Shown piece by piece: positions 26,880-36,239 of a stretch of 64,000 nucleotides of DNA; the first letter of the stretch is position 1, and each line of letters begins with the position of its first letter. Source of the DNA: Bacillota bacterium (lineage in GTDB: Bacteria > Bacillota > Clostridia > Acetivibrionales > JAEZXR01); contig JAEZXR010000121.1 of the NCBI GenBank assembly GCA_023419605.1, positions 62,001 through 126,000 on the forward strand, given 5' to 3'. Made by a program: the position numbers and the translations under genes. Under the pieces are notes generated by a model, which saw only the letters and a list, made by a program, of their open reading frames with translations, ran no database searches and was not told where the DNA came from.

Positions 26880-27692
26880 CTGGGTACTCTATGTAAAGAA
26901 TTCAAAAAATACGTCCATATTTATTCTATTTTTTTGAAAAACTGTCTCGCTGCTCAACTGGAATACAGACTGAACTTTGTTTTCTCCATGCTGGTGGAAC
27001 TGGGATGGGTTTTTTCACATCTGCTCTATTTAATCGTTGTATACAGAACCGGCGTGATCATTAATGGCCTCTCCCCCACTGCCATGCTGCTCTTTATAGG
27101 GACCTACCTGTTTTTAACCGGAGTCTATATGAGCCTGTTCTTTACGAATTTCAACAACATGTCCGAGTATATAAGGAACGGCACCCTGGATCTCTATATA
27201 ACAAAGCCCATTTCCCTTCAGTTTATAACCACCCTGCGGTATATCAACTTCGGATATCCCATTCCTGATATTGTAATCGGAGTAACCATGATGGCTGTGG
27301 GCTGGTATAAACTGGGCATCCCGTTCAATGGCAGGAACGTACTCGGGTTTATCCTCTTCCTGCTGGAGGGGGTTGTTCTGGTCTATATCCTTCAGATCCT
27401 ACCGGCGCTTTGTTCCTTCTGGACAGTTAAAACGGGAGGCATATACAGCATCTCTTACGCCATCTACGATCTGAATAAAATGCCTATGGGGATCTATGAC
27501 AAGTGGATTCAACGGTTTGGAACATTTATACTGCCTTTGTTTCCTATGGCAAACTACCCTACTCTTTTTATAACAGGCCGTCTTGATACGGCGCACATAC
27601 TGTGGGGGATCACCGCACCCTTTCTTTTCCTCGGCCTGATAAGGTTTGTCTGGTGCAACGCTGTGAAAAGGTATACGAGTGCAAGCAGTTAA
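26880..27692 (+). CDS. ABC-2-type exporter permease, second subunit (CTG start likely)
   Basis: COG3694-like permease with about six hydrophobic segments. The only in-frame ATG/GTG/TTG at the 5' end is the TTG at 26934, which has no ribosome-binding site and would remove FKKYVHIYSIFLKNCLAAQLEYRLN, a segment that looks like the usual N-terminus of this family. AGGAGGG lies 10 bases before a CTG at 26880, which gives a complete N-terminus of 271 residues in all. I therefore prefer the CTG, with TTG 26934 as the alternative. The gene follows the first permease closely. Confidence 0.75.
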   Translation: MGTLCKEFKKYVHIYSIFLKNCLAAQLEYRLNFVFSMLVELGWVFSHLLYLIVVYRTGVIINGLSPTAMLLFIGTYLFLTGVYMSLFFTNFNNMSEYIRNGTLDLYITKPISLQFITTLRYINFGYPIPDIVIGVTMMAVGWYKLGIPFNGRNVLGFILFLLEGVVLVYILQILPALCSFWTVKTGGIYSISYAIYDLNKMPMGIYDKWIQRFGTFILPLFPMANYPTLFITGRLDTAHILWGITAPFLFLGLIRFVWCNAVKRYTSASS

Positions 27693-27699
27693 GATGCTG

Positions 27700-27783
27700 T
27701 AAAATAATCAGCCGGTTTTTTTGCGGGCCTACCCTTACTCCAATGAAGGGTGCAGCAAAATTACAGACCCGGTTATTATTTTC
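27700..27783 (+). promoter_or_regulatory. imperfect inverted repeat before the first NRPS gene
   Basis: AAAATAATCAGCCGG and CCGGTTATTATTTT form the arms of a structure in the 126-base gap between the exporter and NRPS genes; the left arm is followed by seven T. It could reduce readthrough into the NRPS gene. Confidence 0.35.
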
Positions 27784-27818
27784 CAAGTTCTAAAATACAA
27801 AACCGGAAGGTGAGACTT

Positions 27819-30800
27819 ATGAGTAAAACAGAGAATTTGTATCCACTGACACATCCGCAGAAAAGAATACTGTACACGGAAAAATTCTACCCTGACACAA
27901 GCATAGCAAACAATGATTGCACGGTGCGGCTGGATGAAAATGTGGAATACGGGCTCCTGGAAAGAGCCATCCACACCGTACTGCATACGAATGAAGGTTT
28001 GCGGCTCAGGCTGGTTGATGTGGAGGATGAAGTCAAGCAGTATGTTTGCGGCTACAGGGAAAAGAAAATTGATTTTATGGATTTCAGTATTCCGGAGGGA
28101 AAAGAAAAATTTAAAAACTGGACGAGAGCTCAAACGTCAACGCCCTTTGAGTTAAACGATTCCGACCTGTACTATTTTGCTATGCTGCGCCTTCCTGACG
28201 GAACCGGCGGATACTATTGCAAAATACATCATATCCTTGCCGATGGATGGGCCTTGGGGCTCATTGGGGAGCGAATAAAGAAAGCCTATACAGCTTTGAA
28301 GGATGAAGCCCCTCTTTCCTGTGAAATGAAACCCTCCTATATCGAATATATACGAAGTGAAGAGGAATATAAGAAGTCCGGTAAATTTACTGCAAACAAG
28401 AATTTCTGGAGTGAAAAGTTTAAAGCAGTACCCAAAGCCGCCAGCTTTACACAGAATGATTGCAGCAGCATAAAGTCCCGCAGGAAAGTACTCACGGTAG
28501 AAGCGGAATTGGCGCGGCAAATCCACAGATTTTGCGAAGAATCCCAGTACTCCGCTTACTCGCTGTTTATGTCGGTCCTGTGCATACATTTATCCAAAAT
28601 AACACTGGAAGAGGATATCGCCGTTGGAACTCTTTTTCACAACCGGCTCAGCCAAAGGGACAAGGATACTATAGGGATGTATACCAATACAGTTCCTGTG
28701 CGGATATTTGTAGATTCGAGCAAGGATGCCGGGGCCTTTATCCAAGCCCTGGGCAATGAATTGAAATTCGTTATGGTAAACCAGAAATATCCCTATGATC
28801 TTCTTTTACAGGATGTAAGAGAAAAGCAGACAGGTGTGGGAAGCCTATTCAACGTGGCATTATCCTATGAAAATTTTATAGAAAGCTATATCAATGAAGA
28901 AGACTTTGAGTGGTATTATAACGGCTATGAGCCCTTTCATATGACAGTACGCATTCTTAATTATAAAGAAGACAGAATTCTGATGGAGTTCGATTATCGG
29001 GAAGAACTCTTTTCCGAAACGGAAATCGAACAAATCCATACTACCTTTATTACCATAATGAAGAGCATCATCAGCAATCCGGAAAAATTGCTGTCCGAAA
29101 TAGATTTGTTGTCCGACGGAGAAAAGGATCGGCTGCTGAGGGAATTCAGTGGCACGGCAGCGGAATACCCCAGGGACAAAACCATCCAGGAATTATTCGA
29201 AGAGCAGGCAGCGAAAACACCGGACAATATAGCCCTAGTATCGGGTAACCTCCGGCTAACCTACAGACAATTGGACGAAAAGACAAACCGGCTTGCAAGA
29301 AGCCTGAGAGAAAGAGGTGTAAAGGACAACAGCATTGTAGTTATCATGACGGAACGTTCCATGGAGATGATCCTAGGAATCCTGTCCATAATAAAAGCCG
29401 GGGGAGCCTATCTGCCCATAGACCCGGACTATCCTGCCGAAAGAATACAATACATGCTGGAAGACAGTGGCGCCATCCTGCTTGTTACAAAAGGCGGCAT
29501 AGTTGAAAAATGTGGTTTTAGCGGAGAAATCATCGACATGGAAAACCCGGAATTTTATAGTGAGGATGCTTCGCACCTGGAAATCATCAATTCACCCAAT
29601 GATCTGGCCTATGTGCTGTATACTTCCGGCTCCACGGGAAAACCAAAAGGAACCATGATCGAGCATTCCTCCGTGGTAAACAGGCTAAACTGGATTCAGA
29701 ACAAATACCCCATCGATGAGAGCGATGTAATTCTTTTTAAAACCCCCTATACCTTTGATGTATCCGTATGGGAACTGTACTGGTGGGCCTGTACCGGCGC
29801 AAGCGTCTGTCTGCTCCCGCCCGGCGGTGAAAAGGACCCTGGAGAAATCATTGAAGCGGCAGAGAAAAATGGTGTAACCGTCATGAACTTTGTACCTTCC
29901 GTGCTTACTGCGTTCCTGGAATATGTGGAAGAACGGGGCTGTGAGAAGAGACTGTCCAGCCTGCGGCAGGTGTTTTCCAACGGAGAGGCGCTAAAGCCCC
30001 AGCAGGTGGATCGGTTCAACAGGCTGCTAAACCGGCGAAGCGGAGCAAGGCTGTATAATATGTACGGTCCCACGGAAGCTACCGTTAACGTTACATATTT
30101 TGACTGCCCCACGGACAAAGTGTCGGAGATCATCCCCATAGGAAAGCCCATTGATAACGTAAGGATCTATATCCTGTCTGAAACCAACAAGCTGCTGCCG
30201 GTGGGAATGTCCGGCGAATTATGCATTGCAGGGTCTGGAGTCGCAAGAGGGTATCTCAACCGGCCTGACCTCACGGCAGAAAAATTTGTACCGGACCCTT
30301 TCGAGACAGAAGGGAGGATGTACCGCACCGGAGACCTTGCAAGGTGGCTGCCGGACGGGAATATTGAGTTTCTGGGCCGGATGGACCATCAAGTTAAAAT
30401 ACGAGGCGTCAGAGTCGAATTGGGTGAGATTGAAAATCAGCTTCTGGAGTATGCCGATGTAAAAGAAGCGGTGGTAACCGTCAAAGCAGACAAAAAAGGA
30501 ACCCAGCATCTCTGTGCGTATCTGGTATCGGATAAAAACCTTGTCATGCCGGAAATCAAGGACTACCTGTCCCAGAAGCTCCCTTACTACATGGTTCCAT
30601 CGTACCTGCTGCAAATCCCCCAATTTCCTCTCACCTCCAGCGGAAAAACCGACAGGAAGGCATTGCCTAACCCCGAATTCAAGTCGGAAAGCATATATGA
30701 AGCGCCCCGCAATGAGATGGAAATGGTCATGGCAGAGGTTTTCGGGGAAGCCCTAAGAGTTGATAAATTGGGGATTCATGATAACTTTTTCGATCTCGGC

Positions 30801-32306
30801 GGCAACTCTATTACCTTCATCCATATTATACCCCGGTTATTGAAAAAAGGGGTAAAAGTGAATATCAGCAGTATCTTCGATCATCCTACCATTGCCGAGC
30901 TGGCAAAACATGTAGAAAGGACTTCGGACTGCGGTGCGGAGGACCAGGGCATTATCACAGGCAAGGTGCCGCTTTTACCCAACCGTTCGATTCTGGATAT
31001 AAGAAAAAACGATCTGCACCATTGGAACATCTGCATGCTGCTGGAGGTGTATCCGATGCCTGAAATAAAAGTCATTGAACGAATTACCAGGTCCCTGCTG
31101 AACCACCACGACGGACTGCGGCTCCGTTTATACAAAGAAGGTACTTTCTGGAAACAGTATATCGAAAGTCCCCGGGATGAACTGCCGGTCACAGCAGTCG
31201 ATTTTTCAGGCATACCGGAACATTTACAAAAACAGTTCATAGAAAATATGGCGGCAGAGTTACAGCGTGGCCTGAGCCTGGAGGAAAAGCCTTTTCATAT
31301 GATCGCTTTTTACCTGGGTGATGATCGGCCAGGAAGACTTATGCCATTAATCCACCACAGCCTTGCAGATGGATATTCCTACACTGTTTTTACGCAGGAT
31401 TTGGCCACTGCCTTTGTACAAAGCATGAAAAAGGAAAATATCGTACTCCCTCCCAAATCTACCTCCATCAAGCGATGGGCAGAGTTCCTCAATGAATATG
31501 CCCAGTCCGAGGCGCTTAAAAGTGAACTGGCGTACTGGGGTGCCCTACCGGAAGAAGTAAAACCTATACCTCTCGATTTCCCGGAAGAGATGGAAAATAA
31601 TATTTTCAAATTTGAGAAGTTTGTAGGAGAGTATTTATTGACAGAAGAAGAGACTGCGCTGCTGTTTGGCAGTATACTGAATCAAAATATACAAATCAAC
31701 GATATCCTAGTTGCAGCGCTGGCCATAGCAATACGGGCATGGACTGGAGATACCGGGCTGCTGGTCGATTTCACGTGTAACGGCAGATATCCTTTGGCGG
31801 AAGATATCAACCTGTCAAGAACCATTGGATGGCTTGCCTTCCTGGTTCCCGTTTATTTTGATTTCAGGGATGCCTCCTGCGGCCTGGACATTCTAGACCG
31901 GGTGAAAACAGGATTGCATGGCATTCCCAAAGGAGGGCTCGGGTACGGGTGCCTGCGCTACCTCTGCAAAGACCCTGAAATACATAGAAGGATGGATCGA
32001 ATCCCTCACCCGCAGGTTACATTCAACTATTTTCAAGGAGAAGACAATACCGGCGATTTGGCAGGCAGCCTTTACGACTTTGGACCGGCGTATATACGCG
32101 AAGCAAAGGAATCTATCGGCCCTGGTGAAGGGGACAACATCAACCGGGGGCGCTTATTGGATTTTGTTGTGGAATACCTGGATAACAGGCTTTACTTCCG
32201 TCTGCATTACGGCAGCAAAATTCATAGCAGGGAAACCATGGAAAGACTTGCAGGTTTCTATAAGGAAGGGCTGCATATGCTGATGGAGCAGCTTATGAAT
32301 GGCTAA
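27819..32306 (+). CDS. non-ribosomal peptide synthetase, C-A-T-E-like (single module)
   Basis: 1495 residues. The condensation domain (1-~440) has the active-site HHILADG near 136. The adenylation domain (~455-960) has LYTSGSTGKPKGT near 599 and NMYGPTEATVN. My ten-residue specificity reading is D-V-W-N-F-N-M-V-N-K, closest to threonine-type codes but not exact. The carrier domain has DNFFDLGGNSI with Ser near 997. The last ~440 residues are epimerase-like: HHWN, HHSLADG near 1179, SRTIGW, KGGLGYG and FNYFQG. The EGHGRE motif reads TCNGRYP, so the catalytic Glu is missing. There is no thioesterase. The start at 27819 has GGAAGGTGAGACTT upstream. Its 3' 1.95 kb is paralogous to the end of the other NRPS. 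Confidence 0.93.
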   Translation: MSKTENLYPLTHPQKRILYTEKFYPDTSIANNDCTVRLDENVEYGLLERAIHTVLHTNEGLRLRLVDVEDEVKQYVCGYREKKIDFMDFSIPEGKEKFKNWTRAQTSTPFELNDSDLYYFAMLRLPDGTGGYYCKIHHILADGWALGLIGERIKKAYTALKDEAPLSCEMKPSYIEYIRSEEEYKKSGKFTANKNFWSEKFKAVPKAASFTQNDCSSIKSRRKVLTVEAELARQIHRFCEESQYSAYSLFMSVLCIHLSKITLEEDIAVGTLFHNRLSQRDKDTIGMYTNTVPVRIFVDSSKDAGAFIQALGNELKFVMVNQKYPYDLLLQDVREKQTGVGSLFNVALSYENFIESYINEEDFEWYYNGYEPFHMTVRILNYKEDRILMEFDYREELFSETEIEQIHTTFITIMKSIISNPEKLLSEIDLLSDGEKDRLLREFSGTAAEYPRDKTIQELFEEQAAKTPDNIALVSGNLRLTYRQLDEKTNRLARSLRERGVKDNSIVVIMTERSMEMILGILSIIKAGGAYLPIDPDYPAERIQYMLEDSGAILLVTKGGIVEKCGFSGEIIDMENPEFYSEDASHLEIINSPNDLAYVLYTSGSTGKPKGTMIEHSSVVNRLNWIQNKYPIDESDVILFKTPYTFDVSVWELYWWACTGASVCLLPPGGEKDPGEIIEAAEKNGVTVMNFVPSVLTAFLEYVEERGCEKRLSSLRQVFSNGEALKPQQVDRFNRLLNRRSGARLYNMYGPTEATVNVTYFDCPTDKVSEIIPIGKPIDNVRIYILSETNKLLPVGMSGELCIAGSGVARGYLNRPDLTAEKFVPDPFETEGRMYRTGDLARWLPDGNIEFLGRMDHQVKIRGVRVELGEIENQLLEYADVKEAVVTVKADKKGTQHLCAYLVSDKNLVMPEIKDYLSQKLPYYMVPSYLLQIPQFPLTSSGKTDRKALPNPEFKSESIYEAPRNEMEMVMAEVFGEALRVDKLGIHDNFFDLGGNSITFIHIIPRLLKKGVKVNISSIFDHPTIAELAKHVERTSDCGAEDQGIITGKVPLLPNRSILDIRKNDLHHWNICMLLEVYPMPEIKVIERITRSLLNHHDGLRLRLYKEGTFWKQYIESPRDELPVTAVDFSGIPEHLQKQFIENMAAELQRGLSLEEKPFHMIAFYLGDDRPGRLMPLIHHSLADGYSYTVFTQDLATAFVQSMKKENIVLPPKSTSIKRWAEFLNEYAQSEALKSELAYWGALPEEVKPIPLDFPEEMENNIFKFEKFVGEYLLTEEETALLFGSILNQNIQINDILVAALAIAIRAWTGDTGLLVDFTCNGRYPLAEDINLSRTIGWLAFLVPVYFDFRDASCGLDILDRVKTGLHGIPKGGLGYGCLRYLCKDPEIHRRMDRIPHPQVTFNYFQGEDNTGDLAGSLYDFGPAYIREAKESIGPGEGDNINRGRLLDFVVEYLDNRLYFRLHYGSKIHSRETMERLAGFYKEGLHMLMEQLMNG
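30350..32306 (+). repeat. left arm of ~1.95-kb inverted paralogous repeat
   Basis: This segment, from the A-domain motif FLGRMDHQVKIRG to the NRPS stop, is paralogous to 49141-51100 on the opposite strand. Similarity is high at the nucleotide level in places: 31482-31521 is identical over 40 bases to the complement of 49923-49962. The protein ends are strongly similar over the T and E-like domains. Confidence 0.75.
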
Positions 32307-32379
32307 AGAAAAGTTCGTGGGTATAAGATAACAAGAAGAGTAATTCTTAAAAATCCGGCAATACTCTAACCTTTAGGTG

Positions 32380-32407
32380 TTTAAACCGTGGGACTGGTTG
32401 GTATAAT
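32380..32407 (+). promoter_or_regulatory. candidate promoter before the VOC-family gene
   Basis: TTTAAA, 16 bases, TATAAT on the plus strand, about 150 bases before the start codon. The -35 box is weak. The remaining bases between 32307 and 32555 show nothing definite. Confidence 0.4.
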
Positions 32408-32555
32408 GATGCTATAACCCTGAAAAGGAAGCAGCTTAAAACAAACTGCCGGCAATCGAATAAAGTAAGATGGCTCTATTTAACACGCGTAAGTCACTAT
32501 TTTATTGATTAGAACCATAAGTACTTTGTATTTATGCTTCGCGAAGGAGGTCTTT

Positions 32556-33440
32556 ATGCAAAAAATAGTTCCTCATTTATGGTATGACAAAGAAGCTAGA
32601 GAAGCTGCCTTGTTTTATATCCGTTTATTTGACCGATCTAAACTAGTAGGTGTAACAGCCCTGGAAAGCACACCTTCAGGAGATGCAGAGATTGTAAACT
32701 TTGAATTGGCAGGACAACCATTCACGGCCATAAGTGCAGGGCCTTACTTTCGGTTTAACCCATCGATTTCCCTGATGGTTGCTTGCTGCTCTGTAGAAGA
32801 AGTTAATACCAAATGGAAAGCTTTATTAGAAGGTGGGACGGAATTAATGCCGCTCGGCGAATACCCCTTTAGCAAATGGTACGGCTGGGTTCAGGATCGA
32901 TATGGTTTGTCCTGGCAGTTGATGCTTGTAGACGATGGACAAACCATTCAAAAGATTACACCCAACTTGCTTTTCTCCAATGAATCCTGTGGGAAAGCTG
33001 AAGAAGCAGTAAAATACTATACTGATATATTTGAAGATTCGGAAATAGGATTCATCAGCAGATACGGTGCGGGAGAAGCAGCGTTATCAAAGGCAAAGGT
33101 GAATTATGCTGCTTTTAAACTTTGCGGTGTTGATTTTTCGGCGATGGACAATGCATTTGGCGTAGATTTCAGTTTTAATGAGGCATTTTCGCTCATCGTA
33201 AACTGTAAAGATCAGGAAGAGATTGATTACTTCTGGGATAAGCTTTCTGCCGTACCTGAGGCTGAGCAGTGCGGATGGATAAAGGACAAATTTGGAGTCT
33301 CGTGGCAAATTGTTCCGGAAAACATGGATGAAGTCTTGTTTAACGGATCAAGGGATGAAATCCAAAGAGTTACGGAAGCTTTCCTGAAAATGAAGAAATT
33401 TGATTTGAATGCCTTAGAGAAAGCACGTTTAGGGGATTGA
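32556..33440 (+). CDS. tandem VOC/PhnB-like (glyoxalase-fold) protein
   Basis: 294 residues with two consecutive PhnB-like VOC domains. Each has the pattern of the 3-dmu-9_3-mt group: PHLWYDKEAREAALFY then GGTELMPLGEYPFSKWYGWVQDRYGLSWQL, and PNLLFSNESCGKAEEAVKYY then CGWIKDKFGVSWQI. Function of these proteins is mostly unknown; some relate to resistance or isomerase folds. The start is the ATG with GCGAAGGAGGTCTTT upstream. It lies between the NRPS arm and the peptidase gene, so a resistance role for the product is conceivable but not supported. Confidence 0.8.
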   Translation: MQKIVPHLWYDKEAREAALFYIRLFDRSKLVGVTALESTPSGDAEIVNFELAGQPFTAISAGPYFRFNPSISLMVACCSVEEVNTKWKALLEGGTELMPLGEYPFSKWYGWVQDRYGLSWQLMLVDDGQTIQKITPNLLFSNESCGKAEEAVKYYTDIFEDSEIGFISRYGAGEAALSKAKVNYAAFKLCGVDFSAMDNAFGVDFSFNEAFSLIVNCKDQEEIDYFWDKLSAVPEAEQCGWIKDKFGVSWQIVPENMDEVLFNGSRDEIQRVTEAFLKMKKFDLNALEKARLGD

Positions 33441-33458
33441 TGATAGTGGAGTGAAAAT

Positions 33459-33527
33459 ATGGGAAATAAGGGAATTACGATAGAAGCAATTATTGATAAT
33501 TTTAAGCGATACGCAGAAATCGTCTGA
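33459..33527 (+). pseudogene. short open frame, possible gene remnant
   Basis: 22 codons (MGNKGITIEAIIDNF...) with GTGGAG before the ATG. It looks like the N-terminus of a longer protein cut short, and a strong hairpin follows. It may also be chance. Confidence 0.2.
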
Positions 33528-33533
33528 GCACAG

Positions 33534-33576
33534 ATTCATTGAATTCACGTAAGTGGCTTACGCGAATTCAATGAAT
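33534..33576. terminator. hairpin between convergent genes
   Basis: 20-base arms with one mismatch (ATTCATTGAATTC and CGTAAG with their complements, three-base loop). There is no T run on either side, so it may be a terminator of reduced strength or a structural element. Confidence 0.45.
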
Positions 33577-33620
33577 TTGCATTTCTTCCTTTGCTTTTCC
33601 ACTCATCCCCAAAAAACGAT

Positions 33621-34583
33621 TTAGAGAAAATCACGGGCAGATTTTAAGCCGTAGGCCGGCTCCGCCTGTGAAACTGCGCGTGCAACCGCCTTTGCCGTCA
33701 CTTTCGCTGCAAGAGTTCCTACAACGTTGATATCCGCTTCCACATCGCCCACCGACATGGCATAGATGCTATCACCGTCGGCGGTCGTATGGACAGGGAA
33801 AATCGCTTTAGCGTATCCATTCTGTGCCATGGCGGCGATTTTCGCGGCTTGCACTTTATTAAACTTACCGTTGGTAACAATAGCGCCAATGGTTGTATTT
33901 CCTGTGAACAGGTCTTTCTTATTGGAATATTGGCTGTACATCGCTAGTTCCGTATTTGCAAAGCCGGTTAAATCCGGAGTCAGCATGCCGGCAATTATTT
34001 TTCCCGTCTCGGGATCGAAAACATCCCCCAGGGCATTCACCGCCACAATAGCAGCCAGCTTCAGCTCTCCAAGCTGTACGGCATAAATCCCCAGCCCTGA
34101 TTTCATCATATAGTTCAGGCCATGATATTTTCCCACTGTCGCACCCGTCCCTGCGCCGACATTTCCTTCCTGCGGACGGTTGCTTTCGGAATCCACACAA
34201 GCCTGATAGCCCATGGCTTTATCCGGGCGGGCAGCAGCAGACCCAACCACTAAATCAAACAAACTCGACTGGCAAACGATGGGCACCTTTGCGACCCCCG
34301 CATCAAAGCCTACATTTTTCCTCTCCAAATATTCCATGACACCGGCCGCCGCATCCAGTCCAAAAGCACTGCCTCCACTAAGCAGTACTGCGTGAATGCG
34401 GTCCACGGTTGCGACCGGATCCAGCAGATCCGTCTCACGGGAAGCAGGGGCACCGCCGCGAACGTCCACCCCCGTCGGGGCTCCTCTTTCACATAGGATA
34501 ACAGTGCATCCGGTACCTCCGGCAAAATCCTGTGCATTGCCGATGCTTACATTTTCAATCTCCGTAATGCTGATTTCTTTCAT
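33621..34583 (-). CDS. P1-family (S58, DmpA-like) peptidase
   Basis: 320 residues of the P1/DmpA family, which includes aminopeptidases and nylon oligomer hydrolases that mature by self-cleavage. Family segments are CTVILCERGAPTGVDVRGGAP, HAVLLSGGSAFGLDAAAGVME, GNVGAGTGATVGKYHG and AIVAVNALGDVFDP. I chose the ATG at 34583 because GGGAGGCGTGGTT precedes it. It has no signal peptide, so it is probably cytosolic. Its link to the neighbouring galactan locus is not clear; peptide cleavage connected with the NRPS product is an unproven alternative. Confidence 0.82.
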   Translation of the reverse strand: MKEISITEIENVSIGNAQDFAGGTGCTVILCERGAPTGVDVRGGAPASRETDLLDPVATVDRIHAVLLSGGSAFGLDAAAGVMEYLERKNVGFDAGVAKVPIVCQSSLFDLVVGSAAARPDKAMGYQACVDSESNRPQEGNVGAGTGATVGKYHGLNYMMKSGLGIYAVQLGELKLAAIVAVNALGDVFDPETGKIIAGMLTPDLTGFANTELAMYSQYSNKKDLFTGNTTIGAIVTNGKFNKVQAAKIAAMAQNGYAKAIFPVHTTADGDSIYAMSVGDVEADINVVGTLAAKVTAKAVARAVSQAEPAYGLKSARDFL

Positions 34584-34771
34584 AACCACGCCTCCCAAAT
34601 AAAAAAATACATCTTCCTTCTCTGATTCATATCCAGTGCTTCTCCAAAAACAGTTGTCTGAGGCTGCTCGTTTTCAAACATTATTTGCAGTTCTAAAAAA
34701 ATATCTACAAAGAATAGGTTCTACCATAATAAGCATATTATTGCCGTTGTAAGAAATCAAGAGCCGTTTAT

Positions 34772-34820
34772 GAAAAAAAGCGATTTGCCCTATCCCATTA
34801 ACAGGGCAAACCGCTTTTGC
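34772..34820 (-). terminator. intrinsic terminator of the galactan operon
   Basis: Stem AGCGGTTTGCCCT / AGGGCAAATCGCT followed by TTTTTTTC on the minus strand, about 50 bases beyond the galactanase stop. The remaining bases 34584-34771 hold the upstream region of the peptidase gene without a clear promoter. Confidence 0.8.
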
Positions 34821-34865
34821 TTCAATTCAAACTAAAAACCTATATAGAAGACCCTGATTATGATT

Positions 34866-35969
34866 CTACTGGCCGATAAAAGCATCGATGGCCGTCGTAA
34901 ATTTCAGGACTTTGGAAGACACCTTGCTGGTAGCGCCCAGGGGGTATTTATCCGGCAGAACGCTTGAATTGGCCTCAGGCTCCCAATAGAATACTCCGAT
35001 TCCTTTTGAGTTGGGAACAGCCTTTACCTTGGATATGGCTGCGCTGACCAGATTATAGGAGTTGGCCGCATTACTTTCTACTCCTCCCACTTCGCAGATC
35101 ATCACTTCTTTTCCGTAGCGGGATGCCATATCGTTCAAGTTGGCAGCCAGTGCATTTATGTTTGAAGTATAGTCGACACCATTCCAGTAGGGATAATAGG
35201 ACATTCCGATGACATCCCACTTGCCGCCATTGCTTTTAAAGTTATCAAACCACCATCTATAGGTACTGTTGTTGGGTCCATTATCCAATTGAACAACCAC
35301 CTTGGTGGATGGACTGACAGCTTTCACCGCATCATAGCCCTTATTGATCAGCTGGGTCAGCTGACTGAAATTTGAGGTTTTACCATAAGGCCAGAGCATA
35401 CCGTTTGTTATTTCATTGCCGATCTGCACCCATTCCGGATATACGCCTACATTCTTCAGTGCAGTCATAATTTCATAGGTATGATTGTACACGTCGGTCA
35501 GCAGCTGGCTAAAGCTATGTCCGGACCATGAAGAAGGGATATCCTGGTAGGCCGGGTCTGCAAAGTGGTCACTGTAGTGGAAGTCAACCATGAGCCGGGA
35601 TATTCCTGCATTCTTTGCACGCTGTGCCATCCAGACTACACCGGTTTTATCACCATACCCCAGATAGCAGGTTGTGCCGTCATTTTTAGTCCATTGAAAA
35701 TTGGACGGGGGATTTACAAATGCTCGCAGTCTTACGGAATCGATGTTATGACTTTTGAGAATTGCAAGTGCATCTTGTTGAGTCCCGCTGTCATTTTGCC
35801 ATTTTACACCGTCATTTTCCAACTGGTTCAGCCATCCGATATCGGCGCCCTTTGCAAAAGCGGCCGCCTTTGCAGTAGTCGGCGCTGTAGAAAAACTCAA
35901 ACCAAAACTTAGGATAAGGGCTGTACACATCATCACCGATAACGCTGTTCTAACACCTTTTTTCCTCAT
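34866..35969 (-). CDS. GH53 endo-beta-1,4-galactanase, secreted
   Basis: 367 residues with a signal peptide (LSVMMCTALILSFGLSFSTAPTTAKA). The glycoside hydrolase family 53 fold is clear: GADIGWLNQLENDGVKW at the N-terminus, VRLRAFVNPP, LMVDFHYSDHFADP, acid/base Glu near 186 in IGNEITNGMLWPYG and the nucleophile Glu near 293 in MICEVGG. It cuts beta-1,4-galactan side chains of pectin outside the cell. ACAGGAGGTAATTTT precedes the ATG. It is the last gene of an operon with an importer and probably supplies the imported galacto-oligosaccharides. Confidence 0.93.
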   Translation of the reverse strand: MRKKGVRTALSVMMCTALILSFGLSFSTAPTTAKAAAFAKGADIGWLNQLENDGVKWQNDSGTQQDALAILKSHNIDSVRLRAFVNPPSNFQWTKNDGTTCYLGYGDKTGVVWMAQRAKNAGISRLMVDFHYSDHFADPAYQDIPSSWSGHSFSQLLTDVYNHTYEIMTALKNVGVYPEWVQIGNEITNGMLWPYGKTSNFSQLTQLINKGYDAVKAVSPSTKVVVQLDNGPNNSTYRWWFDNFKSNGGKWDVIGMSYYPYWNGVDYTSNINALAANLNDMASRYGKEVMICEVGGVESNAANSYNLVSAAISKVKAVPNSKGIGVFYWEPEANSSVLPDKYPLGATSKVSSKVLKFTTAIDAFIGQ

Positions 35970-36239
35970 AAAATTACCTCCTGTCTCAATAAATCTTAAC
36001 TTTTTTTGCTATCTTCGATTTTTACCAGCTATCAAAGATATCACTTTATCTTAAAAGCAGCACCTCCTAGAGCTCTTCAGAGACTGCTTCAAAGATCCTC
36101 TCAGGTCTCCTTCATACAGCCTTACGCCCTTTGCCGTTTATGGCAAAGCTGCCCGTTATGCTCATTGTATGGCTTCCGGATCCTGCCCGCCGTGTGTAAT
36201 GCATCCTTTTCATGGTTCTATTCCCTGTGTCGCAAGCCG

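Noticed and set aside
36100..36230. 33-codon minus-strand frame between the binding-protein and galactanase genes
   Set aside because: Weak ribosome-binding site and no homologue known to me; probably chance in a 270-base spacer.
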